Below are positions 18,301 to 24,263 of a DNA stretch of 38,201 nucleotides, one piece after another. Position numbers and translations under genes: made by a program. Numbering within the stretch: the first letter of the stretch is position 1; each line of letters opens with the position of its first letter. A model generated the notes under the pieces. The model did not search any database and was not told the DNA's origin. It saw only the letters and a program-made list of their open reading frames with translations. Source of the DNA: Streptomyces adelaidensis (lineage in GTDB: Bacteria > Actinomycetota > Actinomycetes > Streptomycetales > Streptomycetaceae); assembly GCF_016598475.1 (NCBI RefSeq), contig NZ_JAEMUX010000081.1, positions 1-38,201 on the forward strand, in the 5' to 3' direction.

Positions 18301-18940
18301 GGCCCTGGTCCTGCTCGCGACGGTCCAGGCCGGTCCAGCGGCGGCCGGAGTGGGCGATGGTGACGCCGACCTCGAGGAGCTGACGGCGGTCGTACCAGCC
18401 GCGCAGCTTGGGGCCGACCACGGCCACGTCGTCCCGGCCGAGCTCCCGCTCGTTCTCCACGACCCGCAGCAGCTGGGCGAGGGCGTCGGGCTCGGGGGCG
18501 CAGTCGTCGTGCAGCAGCCACAGCCACTGGACCGGTTCCCCGTGCGGGAGCTCCGGCATGTCGTAGGTGTCGTCGCGCCAGGTGCGGGTGACGGGGTCCC
18601 AGCCGCTGGGGCGCCTGAGGTACGCCAGGTCGTCCTGGGTGAGGGCGCCCGCGGTGCGGTTGGCCTCCTCGACGGCCTGGCCGAAACCGGTCCGTCGGGC
18701 GAGGTGCAGGACGCGGTCGGCGCCGAGGGCGTCGGAGAGGAGCCGGGCGGAGTCGTCCGCGCTGCCGGTGTCGGCTGCCATGGCGCTCTGGACGGGGCGC
18801 TCCTGGCCGAGCAGCCCGGCGAGCGCGTCGGGCAGCCAGCGGGCGCCGTCGTGGGCGACGAGGACCGCGGTCACCACGTGGCGTGGGAACTCGGGAACGG
18901 CAGCGTCGTGGTGGGCTGCCGGGTGGCTGTGCACGGACAT
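15308..18940 (-). CDS. Large membrane glycosyltransferase family 2 protein
   Basis: A 1210-aa protein. Residues ~20-300 form a GT2 domain: VVTAVLVAHDGARWLPDAL, then TGSADDSARLL, the acidic metal/nucleotide motif WLLHDDCAPEPDALAQLL, GMLIRRDVFDELGGFD and DDVDLCWRATAAGHRVL. About 13 hydrophobic segments follow between ~310 and ~830. An extracellular-type region (~840-1030) and one last membrane segment (GSLAVVLVILALPG) precede a cytoplasmic tail. The last ~95 residues are Gln/Tyr/Gly-rich (YDQQYQGGQQYPAGTYDQQ), low-complexity and possibly an interaction tail. The substrate is unknown; transfer of a mannose or other sugar to an envelope glycan is a reasonable inference from the manA/manB/guanylyltransferase context. 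It overlaps the DUF5719 gene by 4 bp and follows whiB by 219 bp. Confidence 0.9.
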   Translation of the reverse strand: MSVHSHPAAHHDAAVPEFPRHVVTAVLVAHDGARWLPDALAGLLGQERPVQSAMAADTGSADDSARLLSDALGADRVLHLARRTGFGQAVEEANRTAGALTQDDLAYLRRPSGWDPVTRTWRDDTYDMPELPHGEPVQWLWLLHDDCAPEPDALAQLLRVVENERELGRDDVAVVGPKLRGWYDRRQLLEVGVTIAHSGRRWTGLDRREQDQGQHDHVKTSLAVSTAGMLIRRDVFDELGGFDRRLPLMRDDVDLCWRATAAGHRVLVAPEAVVRHAEASSRERRTVDCVGRSAASPHMVDKAGAVYTLLVNSRTAQLPWVLLRIVLGTLLRTVAYLVGKVPGQAVDEIRGLLSALLRPERIIAGRRRRGRSQLDKAELRPLFPPPGATVRATVEQAAGDLFGHSDAEAPQAGRHGGAVESGPGDDDADFLQVEQFARLKRVARKPGPVLFALLLLASLVACRELLGGGALAGGALLPAPADSAELWSRYLDAWHPVGAGGTEAAPPYLALVAMLASLLFGSTGLAVTVLLVASVPLAGFTAYFASRPLVESRLLRAWAAVVYAFLPAVTGALAAGRIGTAVLAILLPLIARAGAAAAGLTNSTGARGSWRATWAYALLLSITTAFTPIVWPIALLLGLGLLAVRRREITAYGPRFLAQLGTPLLILAPWSLTLLPFGFFQEAGLEYGASAASATDLLGISPGGPGTVGGLTLIGVVLAALAALLRSERQLGIRTAWTAALVALVFAVLSNGSAWAGPATLVYGLALLAAATLGADGARSRVAEQSFGWRQPVAVLIALAAAVGPLLAAAGWMIGGADGPVERRDPVQVPAFVAEESGTRDQARTLVLDSDSTAQVGYTLVRGSGVRLGDGEFTAAEGENKQLDKVVANLVAGSGADQSDELGAFAVRYVLVRPGAPREVSRVMDATPGLSRLSQQDGSALWRLDRQVARVTIEASSGDPKAVAAGPVDVHTTIPAGGSGRVLRLADTADESWTATLDGKPLTATTVDGWAQGFQLPVGGGRLDVVFDSPVSHTGWLWAQGSLAVVLVILALPGRRRDVDDDLPDEPVAVPAQDITGDGRRARRLRAQAEAEAEESADPGLPFAPQEAPATAPVPQQPAYGDWDAAQQAGAAAEYGHYDQQYQGGQQYPAGTYDQQHYQADPYQGGQYDPYAYGGSAAPYDQTYAQGYDATYDPSQGTGADSERPDGSQQ

Positions 18941-19104
18941 CGAGGTACGGGCCCCGGTTCGATGGACTGCGGTGGACGTCTGTGTCCGGCGAGGACAGCG
19001 GGACGTCTCGGACGAGGGCCCACACTAACGGCTGAGCAGCACGGCGGCCCGCCGCCTGTGGACAACCACCGGCGACGGGCCGTACGTGTTCGGTTGTCGC
19101 TGTT

Positions 19105-19152
19105 CGGCTGTTGCTTCGGCTGTTGCTTCGGCTGTTGCTTCGGCTGTTGCCG
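19105..19152. repeat. 12-bp tandem repeat, four units, downstream of whiB
   Basis: CGGCTGTTGCTT is repeated exactly at 19105, 19117 and 19129, with a fourth unit differing in its last two bases (19141-19152). A degenerate copy, CGGTTGTCGCTGTT, precedes it at 19091. The array ends 7 bp before the whiB stop and lies between whiB and the glycosyltransferase gene. The units are direct rather than inverted, so it is not a terminator hairpin. Confidence 0.85.
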
Positions 19153-19159
19153 GACGGGG

Positions 19160-19423
19160 TCAGATGGCTGCCTTCTTGAGGCGGCGGCGCTCGCGCTCCG
19201 ACAGTCCGCCCCAGATGCCGAACCGCTCGTCGTTGGCGAGGGCGTACTCGAGGCACTCGGAGCGGACCTCGCAGGCGAGGCAGACCTTCTTGGCCTCGCG
19301 GGTCGAGCCGCCCTTCTCGGGGAAGAAGGACTCGGGATCGGTCTGGGCGCAGAGCGCGCGCTCCTGCCAGCCGAGTTCCTCGTCCGCGTCGTCGACCAGC
19401 AGTTGCTGCACGAGCTCGGTCAT
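19160..19423 (-). CDS. whiB: Sporulation regulator WhiB (Wbl family, 4Fe-4S)
   Basis: An 87-aa iron-sulfur transcription factor. Cys25, Cys48, Cys51 and Cys57 (LCAQTDPESFF ... KKVCLACEVRSECLEYAL) bind the [4Fe-4S] cluster. The conserved turn GIWGGLSERERRRLKK follows at 69-84, ending in a basic DNA-binding tail. Length and sequence fit Streptomyces WhiB, the orthologue of mycobacterial WhiB2. It acts with WhiA to start sporulation septation in aerial hyphae. The location between the large glycosyltransferase and the F420 genes matches mycobacterial whiB2 next to fbiAB. Transcription is leftward from a good vegetative promoter at 19497-19526. Several paralogues exist in Streptomyces, but the neighbourhood makes whiB the best name. 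Confidence 0.93.
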   Translation of the reverse strand: MTELVQQLLVDDADEELGWQERALCAQTDPESFFPEKGGSTREAKKVCLACEVRSECLEYALANDERFGIWGGLSERERRRLKKAAI

Positions 19424-19496
19424 GTGCGCCCCTCGTCCGTCTTTCGCGTCCCCGTCGTGCGGCCGTTACCGATTTCGGCTGAACGACACGAGTGAA

Positions 19497-19526
19497 ATTA
19501 CAAGTGTGCTGCTACGGGCGAGTCAA
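19497..19526 (-). promoter_or_regulatory. whiB promoter
   Basis: On the minus strand TTGACT (19521-19526) and TGTAAT (19497-19502) are 18 bp apart, a good vegetative promoter. Transcription would start near 19490, giving a leader of about 65 nt to the whiB ATG at 19423. A GACAC pentamer, the core of WhiA-bound sites, lies at 19485-19489 at the predicted start point, but a 5-mer is weak evidence. Confidence 0.55.
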
Positions 19527-19603
19527 GCCGAGATCTGCTATTGAGCCCCTTATTCACTCTGCGGAACCAAGGCTATGCGGAAAGTGTTCAAATCGGCATA
19601 AAC

Positions 19604-19635
19604 CCTGACGGCAGCCTGACGGCAGCCTGGCGGCA
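19604..19635. repeat. 11-bp tandem repeat in the whiB - cysteine dioxygenase intergenic region
   Basis: CCTGACGGCAG occurs twice in tandem (19604-19614, 19615-19625) and is followed by the related CCTGGCGGCA. It lies upstream of the whiB promoter. The surrounding 19424-19860 stretch has no supported gene apart from promoter elements. Confidence 0.6.
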
Positions 19636-19812
19636 CACGAGGGTTCCGGATGGGCTCTCCCTTCCCTTACGAGAAAGGACGCCCGGGAGTTCGATCTCGT
19701 TCCGACCCGTTCGGACCGACTCGCTCCGGACACGGCCCGGTTGAGCGCCATGTCTCCCCGGCGCTCCCCGCACAAACCTTTCGCCGCGCGGATGCACCGG
19801 AAGAGGTGAACC

Positions 19813-19838
19813 GGGATCCATATGGCGGACGTGAAGTT
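19813..19838 (+). promoter_or_regulatory. Possible SigR-type (thiol stress) promoter of the cysteine dioxygenase unit
   Basis: GGGAT (19813-19817) and GTT (19836-19838) are separated by 18 bp, resembling the SigR pattern GGAAT-N18-GTT with one mismatch. A start about 7 bp after GTT would place the leader-peptide ribosome site GGAGGAG (19845-19851) almost at the 5' end, which is tight. TTGACA at 19837-19842 also occurs here but has no matching -10. Treat as tentative. Confidence 0.25.
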
Positions 19839-19860
19839 GACAGCGGAGGAGTGAACCGCT

Positions 19861-19962
19861 GTGCTTGTGGGCATGCTCGCGAACTCGGCACTCACCTCGA
19901 CCCGTCCCGGGTCCCTCGGTGCTGCCCGCTGTCGCTGTAGCTGTCGCTGTTCCAGCTGTTGA
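19861..19962 (+). CDS. Cysteine-rich leader peptide upstream of cysteine dioxygenase
   Basis: A 33-codon ORF with a strong ribosome site GGAGGAG (19845-19851), 9 bp before the GTG at 19861. An in-frame ATG at 19873 is a weaker alternative. The peptide begins (M/V)LVGMLANSAL and ends ARCRCSCRCSSC followed by TGA: five Cys among the last ten residues, in alternating order with Arg and Ser, and all five codons are TGT. The ORF stops 91 bp before the cysteine dioxygenase start and is in another frame. A short, well-initiated, Cys-dense ORF just before a cysteine-catabolic gene has the design of an amino-acid-sensing leader peptide. Short polycysteine ORFs that sense cysteine have been described in mycobacteria; application here is inference. 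Confidence 0.65.
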   Translation: MLVGMLANSALTSTRPGSLGAARCRCSCRCSSC

Positions 19963-19983
19963 GCCACACCCGCTCCGGCTGTC

Positions 19984-20032
19984 GGCCAGGTCTCCGTGCC
20001 CCGGCCTTCTGTTCCCCTCTGGCCTTTCTTTC
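19984..20032 (+). terminator. Candidate attenuator hairpin between leader peptide and cysteine dioxygenase
   Basis: GGCCAG (19984-19989) can pair with CTGGCC (20019-20024), which is followed directly by TTTCTTTC (20025-20032). The loop is long (29 bases) and the stem is 6 bp, so stability is moderate. The T/C-rich tail and its position, 22 bp after the leader stop and 22 bp before the dioxygenase start, suit a conditional terminator. An alternative small pairing AGCC/GGCT lies just upstream. Confidence 0.4.
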
Positions 20033-20053
20033 ACTGAGGAACCACCCCACTTC

Positions 20054-20551
20054 ATGAACAGCGACAGTGACATCCAGATCGCCGGCGACATCCTCGAAGT
20101 ACCGCACCTCCTCCAGGCGCCGCGCCAACACCCGGTCACCGTGGCCGAGTTCGCCGGGCTCGCCCGGTCCATCGCCGAGGACCGCTCCCGGTGGGAGCAC
20201 CTCGTCGAGTACGACGCGACGACCCGCTGGTACCACCGGCTGCTGACCGGTCCCGGGTACGAGGTGTGGCTGCTGTCGTGGGTGCCGGGGCAGGGCACGG
20301 GACCGCACGACCACGGGGGCTCCTCCGGCGTACTGACCGTGCTGGACGGCACGCTGACCGAGCGCACCGACCGGGGCACGCAGGTACTGGGCGCGGGTGC
20401 GCAGCGCGTGTTCGCGCCGGGGTACGCCCACGAGGTCGTCAACGACACCCTGGAACCGGCCACCAGCCTGCACATCTACTACCCCGGTCTGACCGACATG
20501 CCGATGCACACGAAGGCCTGCGCTGCGGAGACGGCGACCGTCACGGCCTGA
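20054..20551 (+). CDS. Cysteine dioxygenase
   Basis: A 165-aa cupin iron enzyme that oxidises L-cysteine to cysteine sulfinate, the first step of cysteine catabolism. Fe ligands are visible as His85 and His87 (GTGPHDHGGSSG) and His126 (PGYAHEV). The Ser-His-Tyr catalytic triad is present in SLHIYYP (Ser138, His140, Tyr142), with the same spacing as in mammalian CDO. The ATG at 20054 (MNSDSDIQIAGDILE) is preceded by GAGGA, but 13 bp away, a rather long spacer. The frame is open upstream with Cys/Arg/Pro-rich shadow sequence, which I exclude. Regulation by the Cys-rich leader ORF is suggested. A 3-mercaptopropionate or other thiol dioxygenase activity cannot be excluded. Confidence 0.88.
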   Translation: MNSDSDIQIAGDILEVPHLLQAPRQHPVTVAEFAGLARSIAEDRSRWEHLVEYDATTRWYHRLLTGPGYEVWLLSWVPGQGTGPHDHGGSSGVLTVLDGTLTERTDRGTQVLGAGAQRVFAPGYAHEVVNDTLEPATSLHIYYPGLTDMPMHTKACAAETATVTA

Positions 20552-20641
20552 CCCCCGGGTGCCGCGGTCGTGGGCCGGTGGGAACCGGCCGTGGTCACGG
20601 CCGGGCGACCCGATGTCGTACCCGCCTGCGAGACTTCTCCC

Positions 20642-21601
20642 ATGCGCATTGTGGTTCTGGCAGGCGGCATCGGCGGTGCCCGTTTCCTGCGCGGTCTGAA
20701 GCGGGCCGTGCCGGACGCGGACATCACGGTCATCGGCAACACCGGCGACGACATCCACCTCTTCGGGCTGAAGGTCTGCCCGGACCTCGACACGGTGATG
20801 TACACGCTCGGCGGCGGCATCAACGAGGAGCAGGGCTGGGGCCGGGCCGAGGAGACCTTCCACCTCAAGGAGGAGCTCGCGGCGTACGGCGTCGGGCCGG
20901 AGTGGTTCGGGCTCGGTGACCGGGACTTCGCCACCCACATCGTGCGGACGCAGATGATCGGCGCCGGATATCCGCTGAGCGCGGTCACCGAGGCGCTGTG
21001 CGACCGATGGCAGCCGGGCGTCCGGCTCATTCCCATGACGGACGACCGCGTCGAGACCCATGTCGCCGTCGAGCAGGACGGCGAGCGCCGGGCGATCCAC
21101 TTCCAGGAGTACTGGGTGCGGCTGCGGGCCTCCGTGCCGGCCGAGGCGATCGTGCCGGTCGGCGCCGAGCAGGCGAAGCCGGCGCCCGGGGTCCTGGAGG
21201 CCATCGCCGAGGCGGACGTGATCCTCTTCCCGCCGTCCAATCCCGTCGTCTCCGTCGGCACCATCCTCGCCGTGCCCGGCATCCGGGAGGCCATCGCCGA
21301 GGCCGGGGTGCCGGTCGTCGGCCTCTCCCCCATCGTCGGCGACGCGCCCGTGCGCGGGATGGCCGACAAGGTCCTCGCCGCCGTCGGCGTCGAGTCCACC
21401 GCCGCGGCCGTCGCCGAGCACTACGGCTCCGGGCTGCTCGACGGCTGGCTCGTCGACCCCGTCGACGCGGGCACCGTGGAGCGCGTCGAGACCGCCGGGA
21501 TACGGTGCCGGGCCGTGCCGCTGATGATGACCGATCTGGACGCGACGGCGGCCATGGCCCGTGAGGCGCTGGCGCTGGCGGAGGAGGTACGGGGAGCTTG
21601 A
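20642..21601 (+). CDS. cofD: 2-phospho-L-lactate transferase (CofD/FbiA), F420 biosynthesis
   Basis: A 319-aa enzyme joining Fo to a phosphorylated three-carbon acid to make (dehydro-)F420-0; in actinobacteria (FbiA) the donor derives from phosphoenolpyruvate. The N-terminus MRIVVLAGGIGGARFLRGL has the glycine-rich nucleotide loop. Further signatures are VIGNTGDDIHLFGLKVCPDLDTVMYTLGG, FGLGDRDFATHIVRT, LFPPSNPVVSVGTIL and SPIVGDAPVRGMADK. The ATG at 20642 matches the family N-terminus, and the upstream open frame is not conserved sequence. Its stop overlaps the start of the next gene by 4 bp (TTGA), so the two are translationally coupled. The gene order fbiA-fbiB beside whiB is the same in mycobacteria. 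Confidence 0.95.
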   Translation: MRIVVLAGGIGGARFLRGLKRAVPDADITVIGNTGDDIHLFGLKVCPDLDTVMYTLGGGINEEQGWGRAEETFHLKEELAAYGVGPEWFGLGDRDFATHIVRTQMIGAGYPLSAVTEALCDRWQPGVRLIPMTDDRVETHVAVEQDGERRAIHFQEYWVRLRASVPAEAIVPVGAEQAKPAPGVLEAIAEADVILFPPSNPVVSVGTILAVPGIREAIAEAGVPVVGLSPIVGDAPVRGMADKVLAAVGVESTAAAVAEHYGSGLLDGWLVDPVDAGTVERVETAGIRCRAVPLMMTDLDATAAMAREALALAEEVRGA

Positions 21602-22926
21602 GCGAGGAGAACGTGGGAGAGGCGCAACCCGGCGGCGGCTATCGGGTCTGGGCCGTGGCCGGCCTGCCCGAGGTGCAGAAGGGGGACGACCTTGCCGCGC
21701 TCGTCGCCGCCGCTGAACCGGGGCTGACCGACGGGGACGTGCTGCTGGTCACCTCGAAGATCGTGTCCAAGGCGGAGGGCCGGGTCGTCGAGGCGGCCGA
21801 CCGGGAGGCCGCGATCGATGCCGAGACCGTCCGGGTGGTGGCCCGGCGCGGGGTCCTGCGGATCGTGGAGAACCGGCAGGGGCTGGTGATGGCCGCCGCC
21901 GGGGTCGACGCCTCCAATACGCCTTCCGGGACCGTGCTGTTGCTGCCCGAGGATCCCGACGCCTCCGCGCGCGCGATCCGGGACGGGATCAGGGACGCGC
22001 TCGGGGTCGAGGTCGGGGTCGTCGTCACCGACACCTTCGGGCGGCCCTGGCGCAGCGGGCTGACGGACGTCGCCATCGGGGCGGCCGGGGTGCGGGTCCT
22101 CGACGACCTGCGGGGCGCCACCGACGCGCACGGCAATCCGCTCAGCGCGACCGTCGTCGCCACCGCCGACGAGCTGGCCGCCGCCGGTGACCTGGTGAAG
22201 GGCAAGTCCGCCGGGCTGCCCGTCGCCGTGGTCCGGGGGCTGGCGCATGTCGTGGCCGACGACGACGGCGAGGGGACGCGGGCCCTGGTCCGGGGCGCGC
22301 GGGACGACATGTTCCGGCTCGGCACCTCCGAGGCCGTACGGCTGGCGGTGACCCAGCGGCGTACGGTGCGGACGTTCACGGACGAGCCGGTCGATCCCGG
22401 AGCCGTACGGCGGGCCGTGGCCGCCGCCGTCACCGCGCCCGCGCCGCATCACACGACGCCGTGGCGGTTCGTGCTGCTGGAGTCGGAGGAGTCGCGGGTA
22501 CGGCTGCTGGACGCCATGCGGGACGCGTGGATCGCGGATCTGCGGCGGGACGGCAAGAGCGAGGAGTCCGTCGCGAAGCGGGTGCGACGCGGGGACGTGC
22601 TGCGGAACGCGCCGTATCTGGTGGTGCCGTGTCTGGTGATGGACGGGGCGCACTTCTATGGGGACGAGCGGCGTGACGCGGCCGAGCGGGAGATGTTCGT
22701 CGTCGCCGCCGGGGCCGGGGTGCAGAACCTGCTCGTCGCGCTGGCCGGGGAGCGGCTGGGGTCGGCGTGGGTGTCCTCGACGATGTTCTGCCGGGGGGTC
22801 GTGCGGGAGGTTCTGGGGCTGCCGGAGGGGTGGGATCCGATGGGGGCGGTGGCTGTGGGGCATGCGGTGGGTGAGCCTGCGGATCGGGCCGCGCGGGAGG
22901 TGGGGGCGTTCATCGAGGTTCGGTGA
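21598..22926 (+). CDS. cofE: F420-0:gamma-glutamyl ligase with C-terminal nitroreductase domain (FbiB type)
   Basis: A 442-aa two-domain protein. Residues ~15-250 are CofE ligase (VTSKIVSKAEGRVV, NRQGLVMAAAGVDASN, VVVTDTFGRPWRSGLTDVAIG, VLDDLRGATDAHGNPL), adding glutamates to F420-0. Residues ~260-442 are an FMN nitroreductase-like domain (RRTVRTFTDEPVDPGAV, APHHTTPWRFVLLES, GAGVQNLLVALAGERLGSAWVSS). This is the actinobacterial FbiB fusion, whose second domain reduces dehydro-F420-0. It is often called fbiB. The TTG at 21598 is used because GAGGAGG lies about 8 bp upstream and it overlaps the cofD stop. The product feeds F420-dependent reductases in the cytoplasm. Confidence 0.95.
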   Translation: MSEENVGEAQPGGGYRVWAVAGLPEVQKGDDLAALVAAAEPGLTDGDVLLVTSKIVSKAEGRVVEAADREAAIDAETVRVVARRGVLRIVENRQGLVMAAAGVDASNTPSGTVLLLPEDPDASARAIRDGIRDALGVEVGVVVTDTFGRPWRSGLTDVAIGAAGVRVLDDLRGATDAHGNPLSATVVATADELAAAGDLVKGKSAGLPVAVVRGLAHVVADDDGEGTRALVRGARDDMFRLGTSEAVRLAVTQRRTVRTFTDEPVDPGAVRRAVAAAVTAPAPHHTTPWRFVLLESEESRVRLLDAMRDAWIADLRRDGKSEESVAKRVRRGDVLRNAPYLVVPCLVMDGAHFYGDERRDAAEREMFVVAAGAGVQNLLVALAGERLGSAWVSSTMFCRGVVREVLGLPEGWDPMGAVAVGHAVGEPADRAAREVGAFIEVR

Positions 22927-22996
22927 GGTGGGTGGGGGCCGGGTGCGCCTACGGTTCGTGAGGGCCCCGGTGGGTGCGCGAGTGCCGGTGCGCTGT

Positions 22997-23029
22997 GGTC
23001 GATCGCGCAGTTCCCCGCGCCCCTGAAAG
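22997..23029. repeat. Streptomyces-type intergenic repeat, copy C (short)
   Basis: GGTCGATCGCGCAGTTCCCC followed by GCGCCCCTGAAAG. Only the second block of the repeat family is present, in the 161-bp gap between cofE and the glycosylase gene. Confidence 0.75.
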
Positions 23030-23087
23030 CCTCACGGAGCCCTACGCTCATAAGGCACCGCTCTCCTATATCGCCTAGGACCTCATC

Positions 23088-24089
23088 GTGGCCGGACGGT
23101 TTCCGCAGCGGCCCACTCGTACGACTGTGCGGGGTGGGCATGTCGTCGCGCCCGGTGGGGTGCCGCGGCAGGCGGCTGCGCCGGGGGTGCGGCGGACGTG
23201 GGTGCCGGAGGGGGCGCTCGATCTGGGGCTGGTGCTCGGGCCGCTGCGGCGGGGGCCCGGGGATCCGACGTTCCGGGCGACGGCGGACGGGTCCGTGTGG
23301 CGGGCCAGTCGTACGCCGGTCGGGGCCGGGACCTTGCGGGTCGCGATGCGCGGTGGGGTCGTCGAGGCGCAGGCGTGGGGGCCCGGGGCCGAGTGGCTGC
23401 TCGATCGGGTGCCGTCGATGCTCGGGGCGTCGGACGATCCGGATGTCTTCGTGCCTCGGCATCGGATCGTGGCGGTGACCTGGCGGCGGCGGCCGGGGTT
23501 GCGGCTGACGCGGACCGGGCTGGTGCTGGAGTCGCTCATCCCGTCGGTGCTGGAGCAGAAGGTCACGACGGACGAGGCGTACCGGGCGTGGCGGTTGCTC
23601 GTACGGAAGTTCGGGGAGCCGGCGCCGGGGCCCGTGCCGGAGCGGATGTGTGTGATGCCGGGCGCGCGGGAGTGGGCGCTGATTCCGTCGTGGGAGTGGC
23701 ATCGGGCCGGGGTCGACGACAAGCGGGCGTCGACGATTCTGCGGGCGGTTCGGGTGGCGGGGCGGCTGGAGGAGGCCGTGGGGATGGCGCCGGAGGATGC
23801 GCGGGCGCGGTTGCAGGTGGTGCCGGGGGTGGGGCCCTGGACCTCGGCGGAGACTGTGCAGCGCAGTCATGGGGCGGCGGATGCGGTGACTGTGGGGGAT
23901 CTGCATCTGCCGGGGATCGTGGGGTTCGCGTTGGCGGGGGATCGGGATGCGGATGATTCCGTGATGTTGTCGTTGTTGGAGCCGTATGCGGGGCAGCGGC
24001 ATCGGGCGGCTCGGTTGATCTTGTTGTCGGGGCGGGTGCCGGGGCGGCGTTCGCCGCGGATGACTCGGGGGGATATTGGGCGGCTTTAG
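23088..24089 (+). CDS. DNA-3-methyladenine glycosylase II (AlkA-like, HhH-GPD)
   Basis: A 333-aa base-excision repair protein. The N-terminal ~120 residues form a beta-rich domain. The HhH-GPD part contains PSVLEQKVTTDEAYRAWRLL (about 152-171), the helix-hairpin-helix VVPGVGPWTSAET at 244-256 and a downstream Asp271 in AVTVGDLHLPG, in the place of the AlkA catalytic aspartate. It probably removes alkylated purines. The GTG start at 23088 has AGGA about 8 bp upstream. The third-codon positions are strongly G-biased. It is transcribed towards the guanylyltransferase-like gene and separated from it by repeat copy D with a strong hairpin. Confidence 0.85.
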   Translation: MAGRFPQRPTRTTVRGGHVVAPGGVPRQAAAPGVRRTWVPEGALDLGLVLGPLRRGPGDPTFRATADGSVWRASRTPVGAGTLRVAMRGGVVEAQAWGPGAEWLLDRVPSMLGASDDPDVFVPRHRIVAVTWRRRPGLRLTRTGLVLESLIPSVLEQKVTTDEAYRAWRLLVRKFGEPAPGPVPERMCVMPGAREWALIPSWEWHRAGVDDKRASTILRAVRVAGRLEEAVGMAPEDARARLQVVPGVGPWTSAETVQRSHGAADAVTVGDLHLPGIVGFALAGDRDADDSVMLSLLEPYAGQRHRAARLILLSGRVPGRRSPRMTRGDIGRL

Positions 24090-24099
24090 GGGTTTTGAT

Positions 24100-24204
24100 C
24101 ACCCCCGCCGCCCCTACCCGTCCCATCCTCCAGGGGCTGCGCCCCTTCTACCCCCCGTTTTCGGCTGACCGTCCGGTGGGGGCTTGTCGCGCAGTTCCCC
24201 GCGC
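24100..24204. repeat. Streptomyces-type intergenic repeat, copy D
   Basis: CCCCCGCCGCCCCTACCCGT, CCTCCAGGGGCTGCGCCCCT, a GGTGGGGGCTTGTCGCGCAG block, then TTCCCCGCGCC. It is nearly identical in order and spacing to copy B and lies between two convergent genes. Confidence 0.8.
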
Positions 24205-24232
24205 CTCTGAAGGGGCCTGCGGCCCTTCAGAG
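24205..24232. terminator. Convergent hairpin terminator
   Basis: CTCTGAAGGGGCC, a TGC loop and GGCCCTTCAGAG pair over 12 bp with one bulged G. It lies between the 3' ends of the glycosylase gene (plus) and the nucleotidyltransferase gene (minus), so it can serve both. Confidence 0.75.
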
Positions 24233-24263
24233 AGTGTTGGACTGCGCGATCAAACCCTGCCGC

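Noticed and set aside
19105..19152. CRISPR-like array
   Set aside because: Units are 12 bp, directly abutting, with no spacers; it is a simple tandem repeat.
19541..19744. 67-codon plus-strand ORF between whiB and the cysteine leader
   Set aside because: TTG start without a ribosome site, overlaps the whiB promoter region, and no recognisable family.
19837..19865. TTGACA as a -35 element for the cysteine leader transcript
   Set aside because: The corresponding -10 (TGTGCT) is poor and transcription would begin inside the leader ORF, after its ribosome site.
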